28,145 nucleotides of DNA from CAZMVY01 sp964617875 (GTDB taxonomy: Bacteria; Planctomycetota; Phycisphaerae; UBA1845; PWPN01): assembly GCA_964617875.1 (NCBI GenBank), contig CAZUAI010000073.1, forward strand, positions 1-28,145. Direction: 5' to 3'. Under the pieces are notes generated by a model. The model did not search any database, had not been told where the DNA came from, and saw only the letters and a list, made by a program, of their open reading frames with translations. A program made the translations under genes and the position numbers. Position 1 is the stretch's first letter; each line of letters begins with the position of its first letter. Below, piece after piece: positions 1-7,988 of the stretch.

Positions 1-92
1 CTTATCGCACAGAGGCCAGCCTTTTTCCATAGGGGGGGTGAGAAATGCGGGCTAACGGTCCTGACGATCAGAGGGCCCGATAGATGCTCATT

Positions 93-986
93 TCACCGCA
101 TCCGGCGTCGCCGGACGAGACCAACCAGACCGGCACCCATGATCAGGAGACTGCCGGGCTCTGGCAGGTAAATCGCCGCTTCATCGGTCCACGCCATGTA
201 GTCGATGCGGATGTTCGCCAGTTTCGTTGAGTCGAACGTGCCAATGCGGCAGTTTCGGTCCTGCCCCGTCCGCATGGTCAGACCGCTCTGGCTCGTGACA
301 AAGACGCCGTCGAACCACAGCTTCTTCGTCACGGTCGCCCCGCCCGGATCCAGTTCCGACGTGAGCCACACGTCGTGGTAGCCGTCACTGATGATCTTGT
401 CGAAGTACGTGCCGGAGATCTTGTTGTGCTGCAGGTGAATGGCGCCAGCCACATCCTGGTAGATCTTGAACCGGTTGTCATCACGCGGCCGGTCCGCACC
501 GGGAACATTTGTCCCCAACAGCCTGTGGTAGAACTCGGTGAACGCGATCACGGTGCTGCCGGCGGTTGCATCCGTTGAGACGCCCTTGATCCGCATCGTG
601 AGCGTGAAGCCCGGCGACATGTCATCCCGCAGGGCGAATCCGTATCCGACCGGCGGAGAGTTGTTCGACCACGACGCATAACTGAGGTTCGTGTTGTCAT
701 CGACCTCCAGGACCTTCTGATCGCCGGCGGGGTAGACGGCAAGCTCCTGCGAATCCGCCGCCGTCGCATCGGTCCGGATGTAGTTGGGCGCCATGCTTTG
801 CCCGCTCTTGTAGCTTGCGTAGAACAGGCGCAGGCCGTCGCGGTTCACCACCGCGGCGGTGTCCGGCTTCACGTCGGCGAAGTACTTGACCCACCAGTTC
901 GTGTCCCCCAGGTTCGCGGCCATCGCCGGCACCGCGCTGCCGACAAAGAGCACGGCGGCCGGCACACCAAACAGAAGACGACGCAT
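93..986 (-). CDS. Secreted PEP-CTERM protein with ConA/LamG-like fold
   Basis: A 297-residue exported protein. It has an N-terminal signal peptide (Arg-rich start, hydrophobic core about residues 5-20, Ala-x-Ala cleavage near residue 23). It ends in a classical PEP-CTERM signal: Pro-Glu-Pro, a short hydrophobic stretch, then a run of arginines (last ~24 residues). In known systems this tag is processed by an exosortase and directs proteins to the surface or extracellular matrix. The middle part, with phrases such as 'LWFDGV' and 'IRIDYMAWTD', resembles the second ConA-like half of the protein encoded just upstream, so a glycan-binding jelly-roll is likely, but no catalytic residues can be named. 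The start is fixed by a strong ribosome binding site (AAGGAGGT) a few bases upstream. It lies 128 bases downstream of the 1115-4087 gene on the same strand and may be co-transcribed. Confidence 0.85.
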   Translation of the reverse strand: MRRLLFGVPAAVLFVGSAVPAMAANLGDTNWWVKYFADVKPDTAAVVNRDGLRLFYASYKSGQSMAPNYIRTDATAADSQELAVYPAGDQKVLEVDDNTNLSYASWSNNSPPVGYGFALRDDMSPGFTLTMRIKGVSTDATAGSTVIAFTEFYHRLLGTNVPGADRPRDDNRFKIYQDVAGAIHLQHNKISGTYFDKIISDGYHDVWLTSELDPGGATVTKKLWFDGVFVTSQSGLTMRTGQDRNCRIGTFDSTKLANIRIDYMAWTDEAAIYLPEPGSLLIMGAGLVGLVRRRRMR

Positions 987-1020
987 TTCCTACCTCCTTA
1001 CGTAAGAGTGCGTTTTCCCT

Positions 1021-1060
1021 TGCCCTTTGCCGGGCATTCCCCGTGGGACACTTGCCCACG
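1021..1060 (-). other. Two tandem stem-loops between the tagged LamG gene and the PEP-CTERM gene
   Basis: Two perfect inverted repeats lie back to back: CGTGGG/CCCACG (1042-1047 with 1055-1060, 7-base loop) and TGCCC/GGGCA (1021-1025 with 1032-1036, 6-base loop). They lie between the stop of the upstream gene and the start of the downstream one. There is no T-run on the minus strand, so a classical intrinsic terminator is not supported. They could be processing or attenuation structures, or chance in a GC-rich spacer. Confidence 0.3.
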
Positions 1061-1114
1061 CAGGACTCGAATCCTCCAGAGCGTTTCGGGGCCGCACAAA
1101 CCGGCTCCGCGCCA

Positions 1115-4087
1115 CTAGGGGCACGAGAGCGGGTTGTTCGGACCGTTGAAGCACGTCGAGAACGAACCGAAATCGTTCAGATCCACGTCGCCGTCATCGT
1201 CGGTATCGAAACACGTGCATGCAGCGTAACTCCCGTCGGCCGACCACGGCCGGTTCGGACCGTTGAAACAGGACCCGAACGCGGTGAAGTCATTCAGATC
1301 CACGTCGCCATCGTCATCCGCATCGGCCGGGTTCACATGAACGCAGCGCATCGGCGACAGGGCCTTGCCGGTCGGGGACCAGGCGCCTTCCCCGGAAATC
1401 CGGATGTAGTCGAACCATGCCTCGGCCGTCCACATGTTGGGGTCGTAGTGGTCGTTGAAGCCGATGTTCGTGCCCGTCGGGTCGGCAAACCACTTGCAGA
1501 GGAAGTCCTCGACGAGCACGCCGTCGAGCCAGGTCTGGCGGCGGACGTCCGTGCCCTGCACATAGGCGACGGCGTGCAGCGTGTGCCACTGCCCGTCGTT
1601 CAGATCGCCCGAGTGCCATCGGCGGTCGTACGTGCCGTCGCCGTCGTCGTCAATGTTCTTCTGCTTCGCCCAGAGCGCGATGCCCGTCCGGGCCGCCTCG
1701 TCGGCGTAGCTGACGTTCCATCCGAACTCGGCGTCCACCGTGTACAGCGGCAGGCTGGCCATCGTGGTGACAAACCAGAGGAACTTCGCACGGCCTTCCC
1801 AGTCGTCGAAGATGTTATTCCGGTTCGAGATGAACCTGGTCAGCTTGAAGCGGACTTCGAGCGTCGTTCCATCGGCCATCTGCTGCGGATTGACGTAGTC
1901 GCCCGCATCCGAAGCGGAGTTGTCCCACTTCATGCAATTGGATTGGTTGTAGCCCGTCGGAATCGCCTCGTCGGCGTCCACGATGCGAAGGGCGTAGTTC
2001 AAGGGCGTGTCGGAGATCTTGACGACGTCCCAGAAACAGCGGTTCCACTCATACATCTGGCCGCGGTTCATCGAGAACGCCCGCTTGCCCTGGATCGTCC
2101 ACATTCCGTCAAACGTGGAGCTGCCGTCGTTCTCCCAGTACCACGTCGAGCCGAACAGGCCCGTGCTCGTCGGCGAACCGAACAGCGGCGTCCGCGAGAT
2201 CCGCACCTCGTCCAGGGTGGCATCGACCACCTGATCCACCGTGCCGCTGTCGTTCACGTGCCCGCCGATGTAGAGCTTGCCTGCGTTGACGCTGCTGCCC
2301 GTGCGGTTGACAAGGACGCGCTCGCTCGAGTTGCCGTTGAGCACGAAGAGCACTTCCTTCTTCTCCGCGCTGTACGACACGGTGATCCGGCGCCAGCTCA
2401 GGGTGCTGCTCACTTTGAGCTTGCTGGCCACGGTCTCCACGGTCGAGCCGGTTCCGAATACCAGGACGATCTCCGCCCCCGTCGGCGTGTATGGGTTCAA
2501 CGGGTCGGCGTTGTAGTTGCTGAACGTGGGGTTCACCGCCAGGTCGGCCCCGCCCGCCAGCAGGCCGTAGTCGATCCCGGCGTCGGTCGTGTTGCCCGCC
2601 TTCTTGCAGACGATCCACTGCCGCGACGACGGATCGGCGGCGTTCGCGATGGAGTAGGGCTTCACCCACACCTCGATGGAGAAGCTCGAATCGCCGATGT
2701 CGAGCGAGTCGCTGTCGTTCACCTCCACGTATTGAGAAGAGGAACGAACGAAGTCGAGCGATCGCCGGTTGAGGTAGCCGCCGTGGTGCGTGTGGTTCGG
2801 CTTGGTCACGCCCGTCCCGCCCGGCTTGACGTCGGGGATGTCGTTCACATACTGCGGCCCGTTGACCGCCGTTCCGTCGTTGTGATTCTCGCTGAGATCC
2901 CTGACCGTCGTCGCGACATCGCCGGCGTTCTTGCCGTCCAGATCAAACCGCCAGAAACCGCGGTCATCCGTCGCCGGATCGGCGTTGACCTTCTTGAACT
3001 CAAACTGCTTGAGGTTTATGTTCGCGCCGACGGGCACCTGGAACCGCAACACCTGCGTACCCGCGCTCAGTGTCGCCAGAAACGCCGCGGACGAATAGTC
3101 GGTCACGACGCCCAGCCCCCAGGGCAAGGCCTGCGGGCCGCCGAAGATGCTCGCGCCACCCGGCTCCACGGTGATGTCGAATGTCTTGCCCGCCGCCACA
3201 GTGGCATACCGGACCAACACCTCGTATTCGCCGCTCTCTGCGACGTTGACCGTGTACTCGAGCCACTCCCCGTTCGGAATAAACCCGACGATGTTGCCTT
3301 CGGTCTTGGTCGTGGACACGTCCACGTCCGTCGCGCGCAAATTGCGGGAGTCAGGAGCCGTCGGCTGCAGCCAGAGCGTCGTATCGTAGTATGAGATGAG
3401 CGGTCCGCCCACGTCGAAATTCGCCGCCTCGATCACGCCGGGGATCGCGTGCGGCACGCCGTTCGGATACGCTTGCTGCGTGCCGTTCAGCAGAACGAGG
3501 TAAATCTGGTCGATCTCTTCGAGCGTTCCCTGCGTCACCACCGTGAGGCGAAGCACTCTTGTGCCGGCCGTCAGGGCCGCCGAGGCGCTCACCTGGCCGG
3601 TACGCCAGCCTGTCCCGGTCGGCATTCCGACCGATCCCGAGTCGAACTCGTACGGGCCGCCGTCCGCACCGATCTGAATCTGCAGAAACGCCTGTGTGAC
3701 CGAGGCGGCGGGGTTCTTCAGCCGGACGCCAACGCGGTAGTTGGCCGTCTCCGGAATGGCGATCGTGTACTCCAGCCACTCGCCGCTGGCCAACTGGTTC
3801 ACCGTGTACACCGGCGGTGTGTTCGTGGTGCCCCCCTGGTACTCGGCAAGATCCACGTCATCGCTGCGATAGGCGCTGCCGCCCGTATTGCCCCCGGTCG
3901 TGTCATTGTACGAAATGCCCTGGCCTCCGCTGTCGTAGTGTTCGGCTTCGATGACCAGATGGGCCGAGGTCGGCCCCGGCCCCGGAAAAGGCGACTGCTG
4001 AGCACTTGCACCGGCCGCCAGTGCGAGTACGCTGCCGAAGGCAGCCACGAGGCTCCCCCAACGGTCACAGGCGTGTGTACGCTTCAT
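1115..4087 (-). CDS. Secreted multidomain CBM6-CBM6-LamG protein with C-terminal dockerin-like tag
   Basis: A 990-residue exported protein. The start at 4087 (MKRTHAC) is preferred over the in-frame start at 4177 because it begins a normal signal peptide (ending Ala-Ser-Ala-Gln) and follows a purine-rich AAAGAGAA element. Domains in order: two CBM6-like modules (about 40-185 and 190-350, both with 'GEWLEYT' and 'VLR' strands), a LamG/ConA-like module (about 360-610, 'YVEVNDSDSLDI', 'IEVWVKPY', 'LDEVRISR'), a second ConA-like module (about 620-915), and the tag (last ~70 residues). The tag has two loops of DxDxDGDVDLxDF type, each followed by CFNGPN. CBM6 and LamG folds usually bind glycans; no catalytic module is evident, although the second ConA-like module could be enzymatic. 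It is divergent from the GntR/LacI regulator and has its own strong promoter. Confidence 0.88.
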   Translation of the reverse strand: MKRTHACDRWGSLVAAFGSVLALAAGASAQQSPFPGPGPTSAHLVIEAEHYDSGGQGISYNDTTGGNTGGSAYRSDDVDLAEYQGGTTNTPPVYTVNQLASGEWLEYTIAIPETANYRVGVRLKNPAASVTQAFLQIQIGADGGPYEFDSGSVGMPTGTGWRTGQVSASAALTAGTRVLRLTVVTQGTLEEIDQIYLVLLNGTQQAYPNGVPHAIPGVIEAANFDVGGPLISYYDTTLWLQPTAPDSRNLRATDVDVSTTKTEGNIVGFIPNGEWLEYTVNVAESGEYEVLVRYATVAAGKTFDITVEPGGASIFGGPQALPWGLGVVTDYSSAAFLATLSAGTQVLRFQVPVGANINLKQFEFKKVNADPATDDRGFWRFDLDGKNAGDVATTVRDLSENHNDGTAVNGPQYVNDIPDVKPGGTGVTKPNHTHHGGYLNRRSLDFVRSSSQYVEVNDSDSLDIGDSSFSIEVWVKPYSIANAADPSSRQWIVCKKAGNTTDAGIDYGLLAGGADLAVNPTFSNYNADPLNPYTPTGAEIVLVFGTGSTVETVASKLKVSSTLSWRRITVSYSAEKKEVLFVLNGNSSERVLVNRTGSSVNAGKLYIGGHVNDSGTVDQVVDATLDEVRISRTPLFGSPTSTGLFGSTWYWENDGSSTFDGMWTIQGKRAFSMNRGQMYEWNRCFWDVVKISDTPLNYALRIVDADEAIPTGYNQSNCMKWDNSASDAGDYVNPQQMADGTTLEVRFKLTRFISNRNNIFDDWEGRAKFLWFVTTMASLPLYTVDAEFGWNVSYADEAARTGIALWAKQKNIDDDGDGTYDRRWHSGDLNDGQWHTLHAVAYVQGTDVRRQTWLDGVLVEDFLCKWFADPTGTNIGFNDHYDPNMWTAEAWFDYIRISGEGAWSPTGKALSPMRCVHVNPADADDDGDVDLNDFTAFGSCFNGPNRPWSADGSYAACTCFDTDDDGDVDLNDFGSFSTCFNGPNNPLSCP

Positions 4088-4123
4088 GAAATGTTCTCTT
4101 TCTTCTTGGATCCGTCTGCTGAG

Positions 4124-4148
4124 CGGACGGCCACCACTTGGCCGTCCG
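4124..4148 (-). other. Perfect 9-bp stem-loop in the 5' leader of the CBM6/LamG gene
   Basis: The arms CGGACGGCC and GGCCGTCCG are perfectly complementary around a 7-base loop, in the transcribed leader about 37 bases upstream of the start codon at 4087. It is too far from the start to cover the ribosome binding site directly. It could be a protein-binding site, an mRNA-stabilising hairpin, or an operator. Confidence 0.45.
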
Positions 4149-4234
4149 TTGAATTCAAAGCATGCGTTATCATTCATTCTTCCGGCGTCCTGCCGTGGTT
4201 TCCAGAGGGGGCCACCTTCCCCACATCCGGGAAC

Positions 4235-4252
4235 GCCGATTTAGCCGATTTA
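4235..4252. repeat. Exact 9-bp tandem duplication
   Basis: GCCGATTTA occurs twice head to tail in the leader of the CBM6/LamG gene. It is a simple exact tandem copy in the divergent intergenic region. A regulatory role is possible but unproven. Confidence 0.5.
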
Positions 4253-4308
4253 CAAGAACACAGACCCTGCCGCTTCCGCCCGGCCACAGGCAGTTGACCA
4301 AGGTCTTT

Positions 4309-4328
4309 ATTAGTGCGTTCATTCTAAT
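4309..4328. promoter_or_regulatory. Candidate operator (ATTAG-N10-CTAAT) over the -10 box and start site
   Basis: This inverted repeat with 5-base arms and a 10-base spacer sits exactly over the -10 element and predicted start site of the minus-strand promoter at 4321-4349. A repressor bound here would block transcription of the CBM6/LamG gene. The divergent GntR/LacI regulator is the obvious candidate. The link is inferred from position only. Confidence 0.4.
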
Positions 4329-4349
4329 CGATTCACCACCCCATGTCAA
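4321..4349 (-). promoter_or_regulatory. Sigma70-like promoter of the CBM6/LamG gene
   Basis: Read on the minus strand: a perfect -35 TTGACA (4349-4344), a 17-base spacer and a -10 TAGAAT (4326-4321, five of six matches). The predicted start is near 4314, giving a leader of roughly 225 bases before the ATG at 4087. Confidence 0.7.
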
Positions 4350-4520
4350 CGGAAAACTATGGTCTTTTTTTCGGGCAGTGAGAACTCGACGGGCGAAGAC
4401 CGGACTGACCACAATGCGACACAATGACGCCAGAATGCGGGCTCACGCCTAGGATCCATGCCCCCGGCCTGCATGACGTCCCATGCAAGGGCCACTCGAG
4501 TCAGATTGGTCCTAACATAT

Positions 4521-4540
4521 TTATTTGCAGTTATTTACAG
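4521..4540. repeat. Near-perfect 10-bp tandem repeat in an AT-rich island
   Basis: TTATTTGCAG is followed immediately by TTATTTACAG (9 of 10 identical), in a short AT-rich stretch of an otherwise GC-rich region. It lies between the two divergent promoters. Related ATTTACA/ATTTGTA words occur at about 4248 and 4738. It may be a regulator-binding array or simply AT-rich promoter DNA. Confidence 0.35.
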
Positions 4541-4695
4541 TTTTACCGGCTTCGTTCCCAGGGGGCGACACCGGCTTGGTAAGAAACCCCCTATCGCCAA
4601 ACAAGGAGCAGGTCCGCGCCCACAGGGATCGCCTCTATTGTTGGCCGTAAATTCGATCTGTCTCGGTAGGTCAGGGGCGTTTTACGGAAGACAGT

Positions 4696-4724
4696 TTGCA
4701 TGATCAATCGGGTCATGGTACAAT
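4696..4724 (+). promoter_or_regulatory. Promoter of the GntR/LacI regulator (extended -10)
   Basis: -35-like TTGCAT (4696-4701), a 17-base spacer and -10 TACAAT (4719-4724) preceded by TGG, giving an extended -10. The predicted start near 4731 lies downstream of the in-frame TTG at 4696 and ATG at 4723, so those cannot be used and the ATG at 4795 is favoured. Confidence 0.5.
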
Positions 4725-4794
4725 GGAATCGAGGCTGATTTGTATAGTCTTTTTGGAACGATGGGCGCACGGCAGCGGGTTGAGCCGTAAACAA

Positions 4795-5931
4795 ATGGCA
4801 ACGAGCGGCAAGAGCAAGCATCGGCACATCTATGAGTACCTGCGTCAGGCCATCGACGCAGGCGAGCTCGCTATTGGCCAGCAGGTACCGACCGAAGCTG
4901 AACTTAGCGCCCAATTCGGGGCTTGTCGGCAAACCGTAGCCCACGCGCTCCGACAACTCGAACACCAGGGCCTGGTCACGCGACGGCGGGGAGCGGGAAC
5001 CTTTGTGCGTCCGCACAACGCGAAGAAGGGGACGCTTTTGGGTCTCGTCGTTCCGGAGGCCCACGGCGGGATCTTCGCTCCGATCAGTGCTCAAATGACC
5101 CGTGTGGCCCGCGACAACGGTTTCGGGCTGGTCTTTTCCGACCCACACGACCCGAGCGAGGCCCCCGCGCGAACGGCCCAGCGGATGGATGAGCTTGCCC
5201 GTGAGTACATCGCCCGTGAACTGGCCGGCGTGTTCTTTATGCCGCTCCTGCTGCCACCTAATCACACGACGATTAATGTCCGGTTTGCGGATACGCTCGA
5301 CGCGGCCGGCATCCCCGTGATTCTCCTTGACCGCGACGTCTACGATTACCCGCGCCGGTCGAAGTACGACTTGGTCGGTGTCGCCAATCGCCGCGCGACG
5401 CAGTTGCTCACGGAACACCTGCTCGCCATCGGCCGCCGCCGGATTCACTATATAACGCATCCGCAGCCGGCGTCCACCGCCACCGCCCGGATCGAAGGAT
5501 ACCGGGATGCCCTCCGTGACCACGGCATCACACCCGAGGCACAGGGCGTACATGCGGTAGACCTGCGCGATGCCGGTTTCGCAGATGACGTGCTGCCGAC
5601 AACCCAGGCGGACGCATTCGTCTGCCTCAACGACGCCATCGCCGCTTACCTGATCCGCCATCTGATCGCCGCCGGCGTCGCTGTGCCCGATGACGTCGCC
5701 GTCGTTGGCTTTGATGACGTGGACTACGCCACGCTGGTGCCCGTGCCGCTGACGACCATGCGCCAGCCGTGCGGACGGATCGGCGAAATGGCCGTGCGCC
5801 TGATGCTCGAACGACTGCCGGAGCCCGGCCTCCCGGCGCGCGAAGTGACGTTTCCCTGCGAACTCATCGTTCGCGAGTCGTGCGGCGCCCGGCGCCTGAC
5901 GCGAACCGCACAGCATACAGCGTCCGGCTGA
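4795..5931 (+). CDS. GntR-type DNA-binding / LacI-type sugar-sensing transcriptional regulator (AraR-like)
   Basis: A 378-residue cytoplasmic regulator. Residues about 6-70 are a GntR winged helix-turn-helix ('IYEYLRQAI', 'LPTEAEL'-like 'VPTEAELSAQFG', 'TVAHALRQLEHQGLV', 'RRGAGTFV'). Residues about 80-360 are a LacI/periplasmic-binding-protein-like effector domain, with the family's 'VVGFDDVDYA' and 'TTMRQP' signatures near the end. This domain order is typical of AraR-type repressors, which respond to a sugar. The start at 4795 is chosen because the promoter overlaps the upstream in-frame starts and because the helix-turn-helix begins soon after; no strong Shine-Dalgarno is visible. It is divergent from the CBM6/LamG gene, whose promoter carries an operator-like repeat. 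The effector sugar cannot be read from the sequence. Confidence 0.9.
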   Translation: MATSGKSKHRHIYEYLRQAIDAGELAIGQQVPTEAELSAQFGACRQTVAHALRQLEHQGLVTRRRGAGTFVRPHNAKKGTLLGLVVPEAHGGIFAPISAQMTRVARDNGFGLVFSDPHDPSEAPARTAQRMDELAREYIARELAGVFFMPLLLPPNHTTINVRFADTLDAAGIPVILLDRDVYDYPRRSKYDLVGVANRRATQLLTEHLLAIGRRRIHYITHPQPASTATARIEGYRDALRDHGITPEAQGVHAVDLRDAGFADDVLPTTQADAFVCLNDAIAAYLIRHLIAAGVAVPDDVAVVGFDDVDYATLVPVPLTTMRQPCGRIGEMAVRLMLERLPEPGLPAREVTFPCELIVRESCGARRLTRTAQHTASG

Positions 5932-5949
5932 CGGCGAACGGCCGGGGGC

Positions 5950-5989
5950 GTGGCCGTCCGCGGAGGGGGTCACTGCGCCCGACGGCCAC
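5950..5989 (+). other. Perfect 9-bp inverted repeat downstream of the regulator
   Basis: GTGGCCGTC (5950-5958) and GACGGCCAC (5981-5989) can pair around a 22-base loop, 18 bases after the regulator stop codon. There is no following T-run, so termination is uncertain. The word GGCCGTCCG here also forms one arm of the leader stem-loop at 4124-4148, which may be coincidence in GC-rich DNA. Confidence 0.35.
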
Positions 5990-6080
5990 AGGGCACAGTC
6001 AGGCCGACCGTCGGAAGGTAGCTGATCTGCCTGCCAGAAGATGAACTGCGTACTCAGGGTGTGAACAGCAGAGGAGACTC

Positions 6081-7826
6081 ATGGCGATGAGGTTATCTCG
6101 TAGCGTCGGCGCGTTGGCCGTGCTGGTTGCCGGGCAGGCGATCGCCGCGGAACCGCTGTTTCCGCAGCTTCAGAAGGTGGGGCAGGAGTTCACGTTTCTG
6201 ATCAACGCGGATGCGCATGTCAGTCGCGAGCCGCGCGGCGGCCGGCCGGGCCATTCCCACAACGAGCTGCTGAGGCGTTTTGTGGAGGAAGCCAATGCCC
6301 TGTCGCCGCAGCCCGCGTTTGTGATATTCAACGGCGACATCTACGAACGCGAGGCCGCACCCCAGACAACGGACACGCTGGTTGCGATCCTCAGAAACCT
6401 CAAGCCGCTGCCCGTCGCCGTAACCGGAAACCATGACGTGCGGGACTTCGACGTGGACCGGATATTCCGGCCGGTGCAGAAGGCATTGAACGGGACGACC
6501 GGCGACACGTTTTCGTTCGATTGCGGCCGGTGGCATTTCGTCGTGATGCCCACGCGCGAACTGCTCCCGACACCGGAGAAGGAGAACGCGTTTCTCGACT
6601 GGCTCGACAACGATCTGAAAACCAGCCGCGAAAGACCGACGATGGCGTTCACGCACTACCACGTCCTCCCGGTCGGGACCAGCCAACTGGAGTTCTATGC
6701 GTACTCGATCCGCTACAAGAACCGCCTCCTGGATACGCTGGCGCAATACGGCAACGTGCGTTATCTGTTCTCCGGGCACGTACACGCCGGTATTCAGTCT
6801 TCGGTCAAGACGGCCTGGAACTACCGCGGGATCAATGTCGTCATCGCGCCGAGTCCGGTCAAACCGCGGCCGTTCGGCGAGGAGTATCCGGAGTTCACGA
6901 CGGACGGGGGATACTGGATGGCGGTCCACGTGCGAGGCGAGGATGTCCGGCTGGTCGGCCGCCAGATCGGAACGTCGGCCGAACATGTCTACCCCACGGC
7001 ATTTCGAAAATATGAGCCGGGCATCGATCCGCGATGTCTGACCGCCGTGTGGGACATGCCGGCGGCAAGCCAACTCGAGAACGGCGGCTTCGAGAACGGG
7101 ATGCGCTCATGGAACGCACCGTACCGCTACATTACGGACAAGGAACCCGGTTATGGATGGGTCGCAACCGACGAGAAGGCGGCCTCGGGCAAGCTCGCGG
7201 CGCGGTTGCACGTCAGGGAGAAAGGGCAGGGCTGGGCGCTGGGCGAGTTCACCGAGATCTACCAGGTGGTGCGGGTGACCGGGTCTTCCCCGCCCGTGTT
7301 GACGGCAAGGTACTATCCCGGACCTGCCGTAACGGGCGGGGGGTACATCTGGGCGGCCGGGTTCAAGGGACGGAATGCGCGCTGCCTCATGATGCTGCAG
7401 TGGGGACCGAAGATGAGAGAGAAGCACACCCTCCTGCGGGTGGCGGATTACGTGCTGACGGCGGGAGAGCGCGGAGCACCCGGCATCGCCGAGCTGAGCC
7501 GGTTGCATCGGGCCTGGTTCTGGAAGCTTCCGGCGCCCGGGGCCGGCTGGCACGAGCTGCGCATCCATCTGGCCGAGGCCATGGGCCGGGCAGCAGGCGA
7601 CAGCGGCGTGTACGCATCACTCGGCCTCGACCGCGTGATCGTCGGGGCGGGGGTGTGGTGTTCCGACGATCCGGGCTCGAGCAGCGTCGCCTGGTTCGAC
7701 GACATCGGCCTGGACTGCACGCCGGCCTCGGCCGACGTAACGCTCGACGGCAAAGACCTGGACGTGAAACAGGCCGGGCTGGAGCTGTTCGTTGAGCCGG
7801 GACAGGATTCACGCAAGAGGAAGTAG
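6081..7826 (+). CDS. Secreted calcineurin-like metallophosphoesterase with C-terminal jelly-roll-like domain
   Basis: A 581-residue exported protein. The signal peptide (residues 1-23) ends Ala-Ile-Ala-Ala. The two-metal phosphoesterase core is complete: D44-x-H46, N84-G-D86, G-N-H-D at 116-119, T-H-Y-H at 191-194 and G-H-V-H at 232-235. The family hydrolyses phosphomonoesters or phosphodiesters; the substrate is unknown. After about residue 335 comes a second domain starting 'LENGGFENGM' and ending 'VAWFDDIGLD', the style of CBM4/9-like carbohydrate-binding jelly-rolls. The ATG at 6081 follows a GAGGAG ribosome binding site. No dockerin-like tag or PEP-CTERM is present. It follows the regulator by about 150 bases on the same strand and could share its regulation. 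Confidence 0.88.
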   Translation: MAMRLSRSVGALAVLVAGQAIAAEPLFPQLQKVGQEFTFLINADAHVSREPRGGRPGHSHNELLRRFVEEANALSPQPAFVIFNGDIYEREAAPQTTDTLVAILRNLKPLPVAVTGNHDVRDFDVDRIFRPVQKALNGTTGDTFSFDCGRWHFVVMPTRELLPTPEKENAFLDWLDNDLKTSRERPTMAFTHYHVLPVGTSQLEFYAYSIRYKNRLLDTLAQYGNVRYLFSGHVHAGIQSSVKTAWNYRGINVVIAPSPVKPRPFGEEYPEFTTDGGYWMAVHVRGEDVRLVGRQIGTSAEHVYPTAFRKYEPGIDPRCLTAVWDMPAASQLENGGFENGMRSWNAPYRYITDKEPGYGWVATDEKAASGKLAARLHVREKGQGWALGEFTEIYQVVRVTGSSPPVLTARYYPGPAVTGGGYIWAAGFKGRNARCLMMLQWGPKMREKHTLLRVADYVLTAGERGAPGIAELSRLHRAWFWKLPAPGAGWHELRIHLAEAMGRAAGDSGVYASLGLDRVIVGAGVWCSDDPGSSSVAWFDDIGLDCTPASADVTLDGKDLDVKQAGLELFVEPGQDSRKRK

Positions 7827-7908
7827 AGCGCCGTCGCCAAAAGGTGGCCGGCAGGGGCCTCCGGTCGATGATTGCGTGGGCATGCATCGCGTGCCCCGTC
7901 GCAACGGA

Positions 7909-7937
7909 TTGACATTTCCCGCCGCTCTGTTTTCATA
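7909..7937 (+). promoter_or_regulatory. Possible promoter of the ThuA-DUF1080 gene
   Basis: A perfect TTGACA at 7909-7914 is followed at 16-18 bases by weak -10 candidates (TTTCAT at 7931). The -35 is convincing and the -10 poor. The start codon lies about 50 bases downstream. Confidence 0.3.
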
Positions 7938-7988
7938 GCTGGGGTTGACGAGCAACGAACGCGACGAACCGGTAAAGGAGCCCTGGCC

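Larger units (their letters stand above)
4088..4794. other. Divergent intergenic region with control signals, no gene
   Basis: About 700 bases separate the CBM6/LamG gene (minus) and the GntR/LacI regulator (plus). Short open frames here lack ribosome binding sites and recognisable sequence and are treated as noise. The region holds the two divergent promoters, one operator-like inverted repeat, two small tandem repeats, a leader stem-loop, and a direct repeat ACCGGCTT at 4545 and 4570. Confidence 0.7.

Noticed and set aside
1..92. Possible gene at the left edge
   Set aside because: No open frame with a start, domain or ribosome binding site could be supported. It is treated as downstream spacer of the PEP-CTERM gene.
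1060..1080. tRNA T-arm-like string GGATTCGAGTCC on the minus strand
   Set aside because: No acceptor, D or anticodon arms could be found around it, so it is not a tRNA gene.
1043..3394. Long plus-strand open frame of 783 residues opposite the CBM6/LamG gene
   Set aside because: It is the complement of a clearly coding gene in GC-rich DNA. Its repeated Val/Arg-rich text mirrors the tag codons, and it has no ribosome binding site or recognisable domain.
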